Shown here: one piece after another, positions 53,554-62,246 of the stretch | Layout of the letters: each line of letters starts with the position of its first letter | Position numbering within the stretch: the stretch's first letter is position 1 | Source: Burkholderia mayonis | GTDB lineage: Bacteria; Pseudomonadota; Gammaproteobacteria; Burkholderiales; Burkholderiaceae | DNA: 64,000 nucleotides | Assembly: GCF_001523745.2 (NCBI RefSeq) | Contig: NZ_CP013386.1 | Location: forward strand, 1,364,001-1,428,000 | Direction: 5' to 3' | Program-made: the position numbers and the translations under genes | The notes under the pieces: model-generated | What the model was told of the DNA's origin: nothing | Seen by the model: the letters and a program-made list of their open reading frames with translations, nothing else | The model's database searches: none

Positions 53554-56221
53554 CCGTCGCGCCTGAGCGAGCGAGCGCACGCAGCTCGTAGAGCAGCTCG
53601 AGTGCATCACGCGGCTTCAAGTCGTCCGGATCGAGCTCGAGCAGGCGCTCGAGCGCCGGGTGCGGCGTGGCCGCCGGCGGCTCGTCGTATTCGGGTTCGT
53701 CGACGGACGGTTGTGCGGCGAAGAGGTCGAGCTGCGGCGTCGCTTGTGCCGCGGACTGCTGCTCGAGGTGCGCGAGATGCTTGCGAGCGGCGCGAATCAC
53801 CGGTGCCGGAACGCCCGCGAGCTGAGCGACCTGTAGCCCGTAGCTCTGGTTCGCCGGACCTTCTTCGACCGCATGCAGGAACACGATGCCATGGCCGTGC
53901 TCGACCGCCGACAGATGCACGTTTGCCGCTTGCGGAAATTCGGCCGGCAACTGCGTGAGCTCGAAGTAGTGCGTTGCGAACAACGTGTAGCAGCGGTTGT
54001 GCGACAGCAGATGGCGCGCGATCGCCCACGCGAGCGCCAGGCCGTCGAACGTCGACGTGCCGCGGCCGATTTCATCCATCAGCACGAGGCTTTGCGGCGT
54101 CGCGTCGTTCAGGATTGCCGCGGCCTCCGTCATTTCGACCATGAACGTCGAACGGCCGCCCGCGAGATCATCCGCCGCGCCGATTCGCGTGAAGATGCGG
54201 TCGATCGGACCGAAGCGGGCCGCTTTCGCCGGTACGTAGCTGCCCACGTACGCCATCAGCGCGATGAGCGCCGTCTGTCGCATGAACGTCGATTTACCGC
54301 CCATGTTCGGGCCGGTGATGAGAAGCAGCTTGCGATCCGTGTTCAGCGTGCAATCGTTCGCGATGAACTGCTCGACCTGCGCTTCGACGACAGGATGGCG
54401 GCCCTGATCGATCTCGATGCCGATCTCGTCGGTGAACTCCGGTGCGACCCAGTCGAGCGTGCGGGCCCGTTCGGCGAACGCCGAGAGCAAATCGAGTTCC
54501 GCGAGGCCGCTTGCGACGCGCTGGCAGCCTTCGATGTGCGGCAACAGCGCTTGCAGCACGCCGTCATAAAGCGCGCGTTCGCGAGCGAGCGCGCGCTCCT
54601 GTGCGGACAGCGCCTTGTCCTCGAACGTCTTCAGCTCGGGCGTGATGTAGCGCTCCGCGTTCTTGAGGGTCTGGCGACGGCGATAGTCGTCGGGCACCTT
54701 GTCGGTTTGGCCGCGTGTGACTTCGATATAGAAGCCATGCACCTTGTTGTACTCGACGCGCAGGTTCGAGATGCCCGTGCGTGCACGCTCGCGCGTTTCG
54801 AGGTCGATCAGGAACTGGCCGCAGTTCTCGGAGATGTCGCGCAGTTCGTCGAGTTCCGCGTCGTAGCCGCGGGCGATCACGCCGCCGTCGCGAACCATCG
54901 CAGCCGGCTCGGCCGCGATCGCGCGCGCAAGCAGATCGAGACAGCCGGCGGGCGGCTCGAGCGCGGCTTCGAGGCGGCCGAGCGCCGATGCGTTCGATGC
55001 GATTTCGGCGACGCGCTCGCGCAGTGCGGGAAGGGCCGCGAACGTGTCGCGCAGGCTCGACAGATCGCGTGGCCGCGCTGACAGGAGCGCGAGACGGCCG
55101 GTGATCCGCTCGACATCGGCGATCTGCCGCAGCGCTGAGCGCAGGCTGTCGAGGCTCGCGTTCGCGGGCGCGTCGAGCAGCGCGCCGATCGCCTGGTGAC
55201 GTCCTTGCGCCGCGACCGACGCGCGCGGCGGATGATGCAGCCAATGGCGCAGCAGGCGGCTGCCCATCGCGGTGCAGCAGCTGTCGAGCAGCGAATAGAG
55301 CGTCGGCGATTCGGTGCCGCGCAGCGTTTCGGTGAGTTCGAGATTGCGGCGCGTCGACGGATCGAGCCCGATGTATTCGGATTCGTTTTCCACTTTGAGG
55401 CTGCGCACGTGGCGCAACTGCTGGCCTTGCGTGGCCGCCGCGTAGATCAGCAGCGCGCCTGTCGCGCCGCAAGCGCTCGTGAGCGCCTGCGCGCCGAAGC
55501 CGTCGAGGCTCGCGACTTCGAGCTGGTCGCACAGGCGCTGCGTACCCGACGCGACGTCGAAGTGCCACGCAGGCACGCGCGTGATCGCGCCCATGCCGGC
55601 GGGCACCGATTCGATCGCGCCGTCCGCTGCGAGGATCTCGGCGGGCCGGATGCGCTCGAGCGCCGCGCCGAGCTGGTCCGGCGCGATCTCGGCGAGCCGC
55701 AGTGCGCCGCTCGCGAGATTGAGCCAGGCGAGGCCGATGTTCGATGCGACGCCGCGCTTGTTGTGCCCGAGGCAAAGCGCGAGCAGGAACACGTCGCTCT
55801 TGTCGGACAGCAGCGCGGCATCCGTCAGCGTGCCAGGCGTGACGACGCGCACGACCTTGCGCTCGACGGGGCCCTTCGACGTCGCCGGATCGCCGATCTG
55901 TTCGCAGATCGCCGCGGATTCGCCGAATTTCACGAGCTTCGCGAGGTATTGCTCGATCGCGTGATGCGGCACGCCCGCCATCTTGATCGGGGTGCCAGCG
56001 GACGCGCCGCGTTGCGTGAGCGTCAGGTCGAGCAGGCGCGAGGCTTTTTCTGCATCTTCGAAGAAGAGCTCGTAGAAGTCGCCCATCCGGTAGAACACGA
56101 GCGTGTCGGGATGTTCGGCCTTGATGCGAAGGTATTGTTGCATCATCGGCGTGTGGTTGCTGAACGCCCCTTCTGTAAGCTGCTGTTTTGAATCCGTAAT
56201 TTCTTGCACGTCCTTATCCAT
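53540..56221 (-). CDS. mutS: DNA mismatch repair protein MutS
   Basis: Mismatch-recognition ATPase, 893 aa. The N-terminal mismatch-binding loop is MGDFYELFF (Phe and Glu of the FxE pair). The lever/clamp domains are complete. ATPase motifs are [15 protein letters not shown] (near residue 637), [15 protein letters not shown] and [14 protein letters not shown] 56221 ([11 protein letters not shown]) is chosen; a longer in-frame start exists at 56278. A decayed prophage begins about 160 bp upstream, which may have changed the promoter. Confidence 0.95.
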   Translation of the reverse strand: MDKDVQEITDSKQQLTEGAFSNHTPMMQQYLRIKAEHPDTLVFYRMGDFYELFFEDAEKASRLLDLTLTQRGASAGTPIKMAGVPHHAIEQYLAKLVKFGESAAICEQIGDPATSKGPVERKVVRVVTPGTLTDAALLSDKSDVFLLALCLGHNKRGVASNIGLAWLNLASGALRLAEIAPDQLGAALERIRPAEILAADGAIESVPAGMGAITRVPAWHFDVASGTQRLCDQLEVASLDGFGAQALTSACGATGALLIYAAATQGQQLRHVRSLKVENESEYIGLDPSTRRNLELTETLRGTESPTLYSLLDSCCTAMGSRLLRHWLHHPPRASVAAQGRHQAIGALLDAPANASLDSLRSALRQIADVERITGRLALLSARPRDLSSLRDTFAALPALRERVAEIASNASALGRLEAALEPPAGCLDLLARAIAAEPAAMVRDGGVIARGYDAELDELRDISENCGQFLIDLETRERARTGISNLRVEYNKVHGFYIEVTRGQTDKVPDDYRRRQTLKNAERYITPELKTFEDKALSAQERALARERALYDGVLQALLPHIEGCQRVASGLAELDLLSAFAERARTLDWVAPEFTDEIGIEIDQGRHPVVEAQVEQFIANDCTLNTDRKLLLITGPNMGGKSTFMRQTALIALMAYVGSYVPAKAARFGPIDRIFTRIGAADDLAGGRSTFMVEMTEAAAILNDATPQSLVLMDEIGRGTSTFDGLALAWAIARHLLSHNRCYTLFATHYFELTQLPAEFPQAANVHLSAVEHGHGIVFLHAVEEGPANQSYGLQVAQLAGVPAPVIRAARKHLAHLEQQSAAQATPQLDLFAAQPSVDEPEYDEPPAATPHPALERLLELDPDDLKPRDALELLYELRALARSGATDAQR

Positions 56222-56380
56222 CAAGGCTTTCCGTCCATTTCGGGGTGTTCGCTGTCGAATTTCCCCGCCTATCGACATCTTGCTAAATTTCCATCGTCAG
56301 CGTAGCTTTTCGGCTCTTCCAGAATCTACGCCTACGCCGCTGATGTTATGCGCGTGGCGGAAACCTACGCTGAGGTCTGA

Positions 56381-57508
56381 ATGCGGTTTGACGCCCGATC
56401 GGCAAAGCAACTTTTGCCCGGTGCACACCTGAAAATCGATGGCTGTCCGGGGCTCAGGCTCGAGGCGACGGCATTACCGTTACAAGTTACTCGTCGACGG
56501 GCGTATGCGACAAATCAAAATCGGCGGGGGGGCCAGCGCCTTCCATCGCGGCGGCCGCCGTTGAGTGGGAGCGTCTGAAACAAGAGCGCAACTCAGGCAA
56601 CGACCCGGCGCTCGCCAAGCGGCAAGCAAACGATTCTGTCGGCGTTATGGTACAGCAAGGGGATTCGCCGACAGTGCGCGATATCTGTATGGCCTACCTG
56701 AAGGGGCACGTCGAGCGCAATCGCCAGCCGAAGGGGCGGCCGAAGTGGCCCGGATGTTCCGGACGATGTTGGGAGATATTGCAGCGCTGCCGGCCGCCGA
56801 GCTGACGCGCGAGCGCGCGTTCAGCAAGATCGACTCGTATCGGCAAACTCCGGTGCAGGCGTCGAAGCTTCGACTCGAACTCGGGGCCGCTTGGGGCTAC
56901 GCTCTGGATACTGGCCGGCTGCCCGAGTCTGCGTCGAACTGGTGGCGACAAATCATGCGCGGTCGACTACGCAGCAACGGCAGACGGATCCAGGGCAGCC
57001 GGTCGGTACCGCAAAACGGTTCCTGAGCGACGTCGAGGCGGGTGCATTGATCAACTGGTTGCCGAATTTCAGTCGCAATGTCGAGGATGCGTTGACGCTG
57101 TACCTTTGGACCGGGACGCGCGGTGCCGAGATCGGCGCAATGGAAGGGGCAGAGATTACCGACGAACAGGACGGCCTGTGGTGGACGATTCCCAAGGCCA
57201 AGACGAAGAACGCCAGGCACGAGAAAGCGACGGATCTTCGGGTGCCGTTAATCGGACGTGCGGATGCTGTTGTGCGCCGACGCCTCGAACGTTACGGCAA
57301 GGGGAGGGTGTTCCCGGCGGAGCGAGGCGGGCACATGCAGCAGAAGGTGTTCGGTCAGGCCGTTCATTTCCATATGCCCTATAGCGAGACGCGGCCGGAA
57401 CAAGCCCGGCCGCGTCTTCCGGTCACGCATTGGGCCCCTCACGATCTGCGTCGAACGGCTCGCACGATGTTGGCTGCGCTCGGCTGTCCGTACGAGATCG
57501 GCGAGGCC
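56381..57508 (+). pseudogene. Phage tyrosine recombinase (integrase), frameshifted and 3'-truncated
   Basis: Remains of a phage-type tyrosine integrase. Pieces of one protein appear in successive frames: MRFDARSAKQLLPGAHLKID (56381 on), YRYKLLVDGRMRQIKIG (about 56475), VEWERLKQERNSGNDPALAK (about 56560), AAEVARMFRTMLGDIAALPA (about 56740) and VGTAKRFLSDVEAGALINWL (about 57000 on). At least four frame changes separate them. The catalytic Arg region (WTGTRGAEI) and HDLRRTARTMLAALGCPY are present, but the segment after GEA with the last His and the Tyr is gone. Its 5' end faces mutS. Confidence 0.85.
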
Positions 57509-58258
57509 ACCGTCCACCTTCCGCAGCGTGCGGTCATCAAGGTGGACGAGATCCAGAACCTGCGCGCGTTCGGCGACGATTCGGAGTTGGAGACGGTGCA
57601 GCGCTACGTCGACCGGCGGCTCGCGAAGATGCGTCGCCAGATCGACGCGACGCACGAGTATCACCGCCTCGGCGCGGTGCGCGGCGTGATCCTCGACGCG
57701 GACGGCAAGCGGGTCGTCGCGAACCTGCTCGACAGCTTCGGCATCGAGCAGCAGGTCATCGAATACGAGCTGTCGAACGCGAAGACCGAGATCCGGACGA
57801 AGAACGAGGATACGCTCGAAGCGATCGAGGATGCGCTCGGCAATGTGCCATTTTCGAGCGTGCGCGCGTTCTGCGGGCGTAACTTCTGGCGCAAGTTCCT
57901 GACGCTGCCGACCGTCAAAGAGACGTTCCTGAACACGGCGGCGGCTGCGGCGCTGCGCGGCGATCCGCGCGGGGCGATCGAGCTGGACGGGATCGTGTTC
58001 GAGCGCTATCGGGGCAAGGTCGGCGGCATCCCGTTCGTCGGCGACGACGAAGCGTATGCGGTGCCGGAAGGCGTGCCGGATCTGTTCATCTCGCGCTTCG
58101 CGCCCGGCGACTATGTCGACGCGGTGAACACGATCGGCCTGCCGTACTACGCGCGGCAAGAAGTCATGCCGTTCAACAAGGGTGTCGAGATCGAGGCGCA
58201 GTCGAACCCGATCCACCTGTGCACGCGCCCGCGTGCGTGCATCCGCCTGAAGGCGTGA
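57509..58258 (+). pseudogene. Phage major capsid protein (lambda gpE-like), N-terminus lost, fused in frame to the integrase remnant
   Basis: About 249 residues of a capsid protein of the lambda gpE superfamily. Typical text is RAVIKVDEIQNLRAFG, YVDRRLAKMRRQIDATHEYH, RNFWRKFLTLPTVKETFLNT and the C-terminal ISRFAPGDYVDAVNTIGLPYYAR. The family is about 340 aa, so roughly the first 90 residues are missing. The frame continues without a stop from the integrase remnant (open from 56891 or earlier). Codon use is Burkholderia-like. The next gene begins 2 bp later. Confidence 0.8.
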
Positions 58259-58259
58259 C

Positions 58260-58550
58260 ATGGCGTTTCGCGACCTGATAGCGGACGTCGACGCCGCCGT
58301 GCTGCGGGATCTGGGCGACGACGACGTGGTCGTCGACGGCCGTCCCGTGCGCGGCATGTTCAACACGCCTTGGCTCGGCCCCGATCTCGGCTCGCAACGC
58401 ACGAACCTCGTTGCGCCCATGCTGCACGTGATCGACGAAAATGCCGTCGGCATCCGGCCCGGCAGCATCGTCGTCGCGCGCAGCGGACGCTATCGCGTCG
58501 TCGAGGCGCAGCCGGACGGCACGGGCTGGACGATCTTGGTGCTGCAATGA
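58260..58550 (+). CDS. Phage head-tail joining protein (lambda gpFII-like)
   Basis: 96 aa, complete. MAFRDLIADVDAAVLRDLGDDD and the C-terminal RSGRYRVVEAQPDGTGWTILVLQ match the small head-tail joining family. It lies in the lambda order (capsid, then FII-type, then Z-type gene). It starts one base after the capsid stop and ends one base before the next ATG. It is the only intact structural gene in the remnant. Confidence 0.75.
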   Translation: MAFRDLIADVDAAVLRDLGDDDVVVDGRPVRGMFNTPWLGPDLGSQRTNLVAPMLHVIDENAVGIRPGSIVVARSGRYRVVEAQPDGTGWTILVLQ

Positions 58551-58551
58551 C

Positions 58552-58716
58552 ATGAACCAACTGAAAGTCGAAATCGATATCGGCGCGGTCACGGCCGTCT
58601 TGCAGGGCATGTCGCCATCCGCGATGCAAGGCGCGTGGCGGCGCACGCTGCGCAAGACGGGCGCATGGATCAAGAGCCAGACCGCGAAGGAAGTCAGCGC
58701 GGCGACGCGGATCGGC
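58552..58716 (+). pseudogene. Phage minor tail protein (gpZ-like), 5' fragment
   Basis: MNQLKVEIDIGAVTAVLQGM followed by WRRTLRKTGAWIKSQTAKEV matches the start of gpZ-type minor tail proteins (family about 190 aa). After about 54 residues (AATRI) the frame enters unrelated sequence. The break is probably a deletion join with the following fragment. Confidence 0.65.
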
Positions 58717-58717
58717 G

Positions 58718-58804
58718 ATCCACGAGATCGACGTGTTCGGCTTCGTGCGCATGATCGACGGCGTCGATCAGCTCGCGCAGGTGCGGCGCGATCTCGGCAT
58801 GTGA
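58718..58804 (+). pseudogene. Phage gene 3' fragment (C-terminal 28 residues)
   Basis: In another frame from the gpZ fragment, sequence IHEIDVFGFVRMIDGVDQLA followed by QVRRDLGM and a stop looks like the C-terminus of a phage protein. Codon use is native Burkholderia. Which tail gene it came from was not recognised. Confidence 0.45.
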
Positions 58805-59154
58805 TGCAGCGCGGGTCAAAGCTACTTTTTAATGTTCATTGAGGACTATTGGGGAAGGTTGCGAATCACCTTACAGATCGTCTAAATTCTCTCGCGAGAG
58901 TCATTACAGGATCACGCACGCCAGGACCGCGAAGTGATTGGTATTCGTGCCCCCTCCCAATGTCTAATTTACATTTAATTAAGTGGGGCATTAGTATGGA
59001 GCACTTTGAATCTAACTCTCTAGCACGGCAATCCAAAGATGGTTTTTGACATGCCCTTGTTAGTGATGCCGATCGTTCTATCCTATATTTAACCGTTGTT
59101 GGTCGCATCATTACAACTGTCCTGATGGATGGTGATATATGAACGGGGGATACC
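58805..59154. other. Junction region between prophage remnant and low-GC gene
   Basis: 350 bp where GC falls sharply. It contains a perfect 12-bp palindrome CTCTCGCGAGAG (58889-58900) and a TTGACA (59046-59051) without a well-spaced -10. One frame (58849-59049) is open but lacks a credible start. It could hold the prophage right end; no att repeat was identified. Confidence 0.45.
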
Positions 59155-59520
59155 ATGAGGCCGTCTGATGACATGCTCAATAATCGGGGAAGGAGTCAAA
59201 GTCTTTGTGCAAAAAGTCAAGTAGGGAGATTCTTTGATGCGCTTCGCCGAATAAGGAAGGAGGTTTGGCGTTTCGCGTTATACGAAATTCTGGCTGGAGT
59301 GTGTTTGCTTTTTGCTTACAACATAGGGATAACTCTAGCTCAATTGAATTTCGAAAATCTGACAACGGAAAATTACCCTTTTATAGCTCGGATCCTTTTG
59401 GATATTTTGAGGGATTTGGGGGTGGGGTTCTTCGTCGCCGCTGCTGCTGGAATCGGCTTTGAGGGTTTACACCAATCAGTAGGGGGGCGGCAAAGGAGCT
59501 TGAGGTTCAACAGAAGATAG
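59155..59520 (+). CDS. 5' half of a low-GC membrane protein gene, interrupted at a G6 tract
   Basis: 121-aa frame with GGGGGA 5 nt before ATG 59155. A basic cytoplasmic start (RRIRKEVWR) is followed by TM1 about residues 38-60 (FALYEILAGVCLLFAYNIGI) and a second hydrophobic helix about residues 84-103. After HQSVGG (G6 run, 59482-59487) the reading becomes arginine-rich nonsense and stops. The +2-shifted frame continues AKELEVQQKIDALIDVAEKM into the next entry. With seven G the two halves would give one 419-aa protein. No family recognised; GC and codon use differ from the core. Confidence 0.6.
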   Translation: MRPSDDMLNNRGRSQSLCAKSQVGRFFDALRRIRKEVWRFALYEILAGVCLLFAYNIGITLAQLNFENLTTENYPFIARILLDILRDLGVGFFVAAAAGIGFEGLHQSVGGRQRSLRFNRR

Positions 59521-59546
59521 ACGCTCTCATAGATGTTGCGGAGAAG

Positions 59547-60413
59547 ATGAAGCACTTCGCCAATCCACTGGTGGCCGTATCTAATCACTTAGATGCAATT
59601 CTCTCGGATGCCAAATATCGAGAAATAAAAGAGAACATTAATGAGACGATAAAGGTGATGGCAGAAATACGGTCGCATGACAAAGAATCCTGTCCTGGAT
59701 TAGAGGGGGTGGAGTATGTTGCACTCGTGGATTGGATGCTGGATGAGTATGTGCTATCTGGTGCGAAGGATTTGGCGCACCTTATGAGGGCGTTGAATCC
59801 GGAGGAAATGGATTTTCATGCGAGCTATGCGCCGCCTGATCGGAAATCGCTCGCGCAACGTATATTCGCGGCGCAGATGAAAAGTATGAAGTGTGGGGAT
59901 GAATATCACTCTCTTACAAATTTGTGTCTCTATGAGGGGGGCGATGCGAAAATGTTTATTGATGCGATCAAGGATGCGCTCCAAAACGGTGTTTCTGTAA
60001 GGCGGCTTTTTAATTTGTGCGAACTTGAGGTGGATAGTTCGCCAATGCTGAGCTGGACTACTGTATGTAAAATGATTGGAGATCAGATGTCTTTGTTTTC
60101 TTCTGGTAAATTTCAAGCGCGAGTTTTGAGGGTCAAAGAGGCAGCCTTGGTAGATCGTGAAATTACGAATGGTTGTAATCTTCCAAATGCTGATGCGGTT
60201 AAAAATCTTTATTTTGGTATATTCGTTCATCGGCAAGGTGGGGCGGTTGTATTTCGTGCGTCGCCAACGGATATTACAAAGCTCAGTCTGGAGGCATTTC
60301 AAAAATCAAAAAACGTGAAACCTACTATGGATTTATTTGATCATTTATGGAATATGTCTTGCCCGGCGATGGAATTTATTGAAGAAAATAAAGAATTTAT
60401 AACCGGAGGTTAG
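59547..60413 (+). CDS. 3' half of the split low-GC gene: soluble domain of unknown function
   Basis: Annotated from ATG 59547, but coding text already begins near 59487 in this frame (GAAKELEVQQKIDALIDVAE), so this is most likely the rest of the gene starting at 59155. The 288 residues open with an alpha-helical region, then a mixed domain. GVSVRRLFNLCELEVDSS, FQARVLRV, LYFGIFVHRQGGAVVFRAS and the final MDLFDHLWNMSCPAMEFI resemble the non-catalytic phospholipase-D-like C-terminal domains of some bacterial sensor and defence proteins. That similarity is weak and from pattern only. A terminator follows at 60634. Confidence 0.6.
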   Translation: MKHFANPLVAVSNHLDAILSDAKYREIKENINETIKVMAEIRSHDKESCPGLEGVEYVALVDWMLDEYVLSGAKDLAHLMRALNPEEMDFHASYAPPDRKSLAQRIFAAQMKSMKCGDEYHSLTNLCLYEGGDAKMFIDAIKDALQNGVSVRRLFNLCELEVDSSPMLSWTTVCKMIGDQMSLFSSGKFQARVLRVKEAALVDREITNGCNLPNADAVKNLYFGIFVHRQGGAVVFRASPTDITKLSLEAFQKSKNVKPTMDLFDHLWNMSCPAMEFIEENKEFITGG

Positions 60414-60633
60414 GGAAAAACCTGATGGAATTTTATTTCCAAGCATCGATGGGGCGCTGCAACGTCTTCATTTGTGTCAATGGGGTCGTGTCCCGCATTT
60501 ATCGATCTCTGTCTAAGAATGAGTGACCTATGCGCTCGCTAAAGGTTGGTGCCCAGATCGAGCTGGCTTGAACGACGGAAGCGAGCCAGGTAGGTGGTTT
60601 TCATTTTGCAGAAAATCAATCAAATTTTTAATC

Positions 60634-60659
60634 AAAGGGGCGCTCAGCGCCCCTTTTTT
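60634..60659 (+). terminator. Intrinsic terminator after the low-GC gene
   Basis: AAAGGGGCGCT and AGCGCCCCTTT form a tight stem followed by T, directly against the left end of the IS element. Confidence 0.85.
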
Positions 60660-60660
60660 A

Positions 60661-62075
60661 GTCGAACCTGAACAATCCTGGACGGCTTATACGGAAAGGC
60701 GGTGAGGCCGAAACGGTGTTGTTGGATTTGCAGGAAGCAGGCATATTGACGCGTGAATCCTGCAAATCCTGACGAGGTGTGGATGGGTCCGAAGTTGCCG
60801 GTGACAGAGGGAGATTTCTTCCGCCAACCGCTGCGCGAGCAGATCAATCTGAAGCATCCGTTGATTCGCCTGGCCGATCTGATCGACTGGGCTCGGTTGA
60901 GCACGACGATGAGTGCGAGTTTCGCATCGTCTCGTGGCCGACCGGCAACGTCGCCGCGTTTGATCGCAGGGCTGCTGTACTTGCAGCACGCGTTCGACCT
61001 GTCGGATGAAGAGGTCGTCTGGCAATGGCTGGAGAACCCGTACTGGCAAGTGTTCACCGGCGAGACGTACTTGCAGACGAAACCGCCGATCGATCCGTCG
61101 AGCCTGACGCGCTGGCGTAAGCGCCTGGGCGAAGCCGGCGTTGAAGAACTGTTGGCTGAGACGATCGAAGCGGCCAAACGCGCAAAGGTCATCAAGACGA
61201 CGAGCCTGAAGCGGGTGATTGTCGATACGACGGTGATGGAAAAGGCGATTGCGCATCCCACCGATTCGCGCCTGCTCGAACGTTGCCGGGAACATCTGGT
61301 GAAGGCCGCCGCCCAGCACGGGCTGAAGCTGCGGCAGAACTACAACCGCGAAGCGCCGCGTCTGGCGGGCCAGATCGGGCGCTATGCGCATGCGAAGCAG
61401 TACAAGCGGATGAAGAAGGCGCTGCGCACTTTGCGTTCACGAGTGGGGCGCGTGATGCGTGACGTGGAGCGGCAACTGGAAGGCGTTGTTCAGCAAAGTC
61501 GCGCGGAGTTGGAAGACTTGATCAGCCGCACGAAGCGGATTCTCACGCAGAAGCAGAAGGACAAAAACAAGCTGTATGCGCTGCACGCGCCGGAAGTGGA
61601 GTGCCTGGCGAAAGGCAAAGCGCGCAAGCCGTACGAATTTGGCGTGAAGGTGTCGATCACCACGACGCACAAGGAAGGTCTGGTAGTCGGAGCTCGTTCA
61701 ATGCCGGGCAATCCATACGACGGGCACACGTTGGCCGAAGCGTTAGAACAAGCGGCGATCCTGAGCGATGTGCAGCCGGAGATCGCCGTCGTCGACCGCG
61801 GCTACAAGGGCGTCGCCGTCGATGGTGTGAAGGTCTATCACCCAGGTTTGCGACGCGGTATCACACGCGGCCTGCGAGCAATGATCCGGCGTCGCAGCGC
61901 AATCGAACCGGCCATCGGGCACATGAAGGCCGACGGCAAGCTCGATCGAAATTGGCTCAAGGGTTCGTTGGGCGATGCGATTCATGCGGTGCTGTGCGGC
62001 GCTGGCCACAACCTGCGGATGATCCTGCGCAACCTGCGGCTTTTTTACGCCCTGATCGAATTGTTCAGGGCCGAC
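60661..62075. mobile_element. IS5-family insertion sequence
   Basis: 1415-bp element bounded by imperfect inverted repeats: GTCGAACCTGAACAAT at the left end and, read inward from the right, GTCGGCCCTGAACAAT (14 of 16 match). TA flanks both ends (60659-60660, 62076-62077) and may be part of a short target duplication. It carries one transposase gene. The boundaries are my reading of the repeats. Confidence 0.75.
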
Positions 62076-62246
62076 TATGTACGTGCGAACGCTTTCCAAC
62101 CGTGCATTGCTCTCATGAACGTGCGATGCATGTGTTCGGGTGCGACTGCCCGCCAATTTCCGGGTGCGAATTCAAATGCGCGATTGATGCATCTCGCATT
62201 AATTCGGGATCGCATTATTCATTGTTTTATTTTTCATGCGCGATGA
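60783..62246 (+). CDS. IS5-family DDE transposase
   Basis: 487 aa from ATG 60783 (GAGG 5 nt upstream). An N-terminal DUF772-type region (GDFFRQPLREQINLKHPLIRL; LQHAFDLSDEEVVWQWLENP) precedes the catalytic domain. The first Asp is in VIVDTTVMEKA, the second in AVVDRGYKG, and the Glu in RRRSAIEPAIGHMK, which has the R-3-E-6-K spacing of IS4/IS5 enzymes. The frame runs through the right inverted repeat and stops 171 bp outside the element. The last 57 residues are therefore host-encoded, or a T-run near 62042 has shifted the frame. Confidence 0.9.
   Translation: MGPKLPVTEGDFFRQPLREQINLKHPLIRLADLIDWARLSTTMSASFASSRGRPATSPRLIAGLLYLQHAFDLSDEEVVWQWLENPYWQVFTGETYLQTKPPIDPSSLTRWRKRLGEAGVEELLAETIEAAKRAKVIKTTSLKRVIVDTTVMEKAIAHPTDSRLLERCREHLVKAAAQHGLKLRQNYNREAPRLAGQIGRYAHAKQYKRMKKALRTLRSRVGRVMRDVERQLEGVVQQSRAELEDLISRTKRILTQKQKDKNKLYALHAPEVECLAKGKARKPYEFGVKVSITTTHKEGLVVGARSMPGNPYDGHTLAEALEQAAILSDVQPEIAVVDRGYKGVAVDGVKVYHPGLRRGITRGLRAMIRRRSAIEPAIGHMKADGKLDRNWLKGSLGDAIHAVLCGAGHNLRMILRNLRLFYALIELFRADYVRANAFQPCIALMNVRCMCSGATARQFPGANSNARLMHLALIRDRIIHCFIFHAR

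Noticed and set aside
58849..59049. 66-codon frame starting with TTG after the prophage remnant
   Set aside because: No credible start or Shine-Dalgarno; the sequence changes composition midway.
56222..60530. attL/attR direct repeats flanking the prophage
   Set aside because: I looked for a shared core between the mutS-side flank and the right side (58.8-60.5 kb) and found none convincing.
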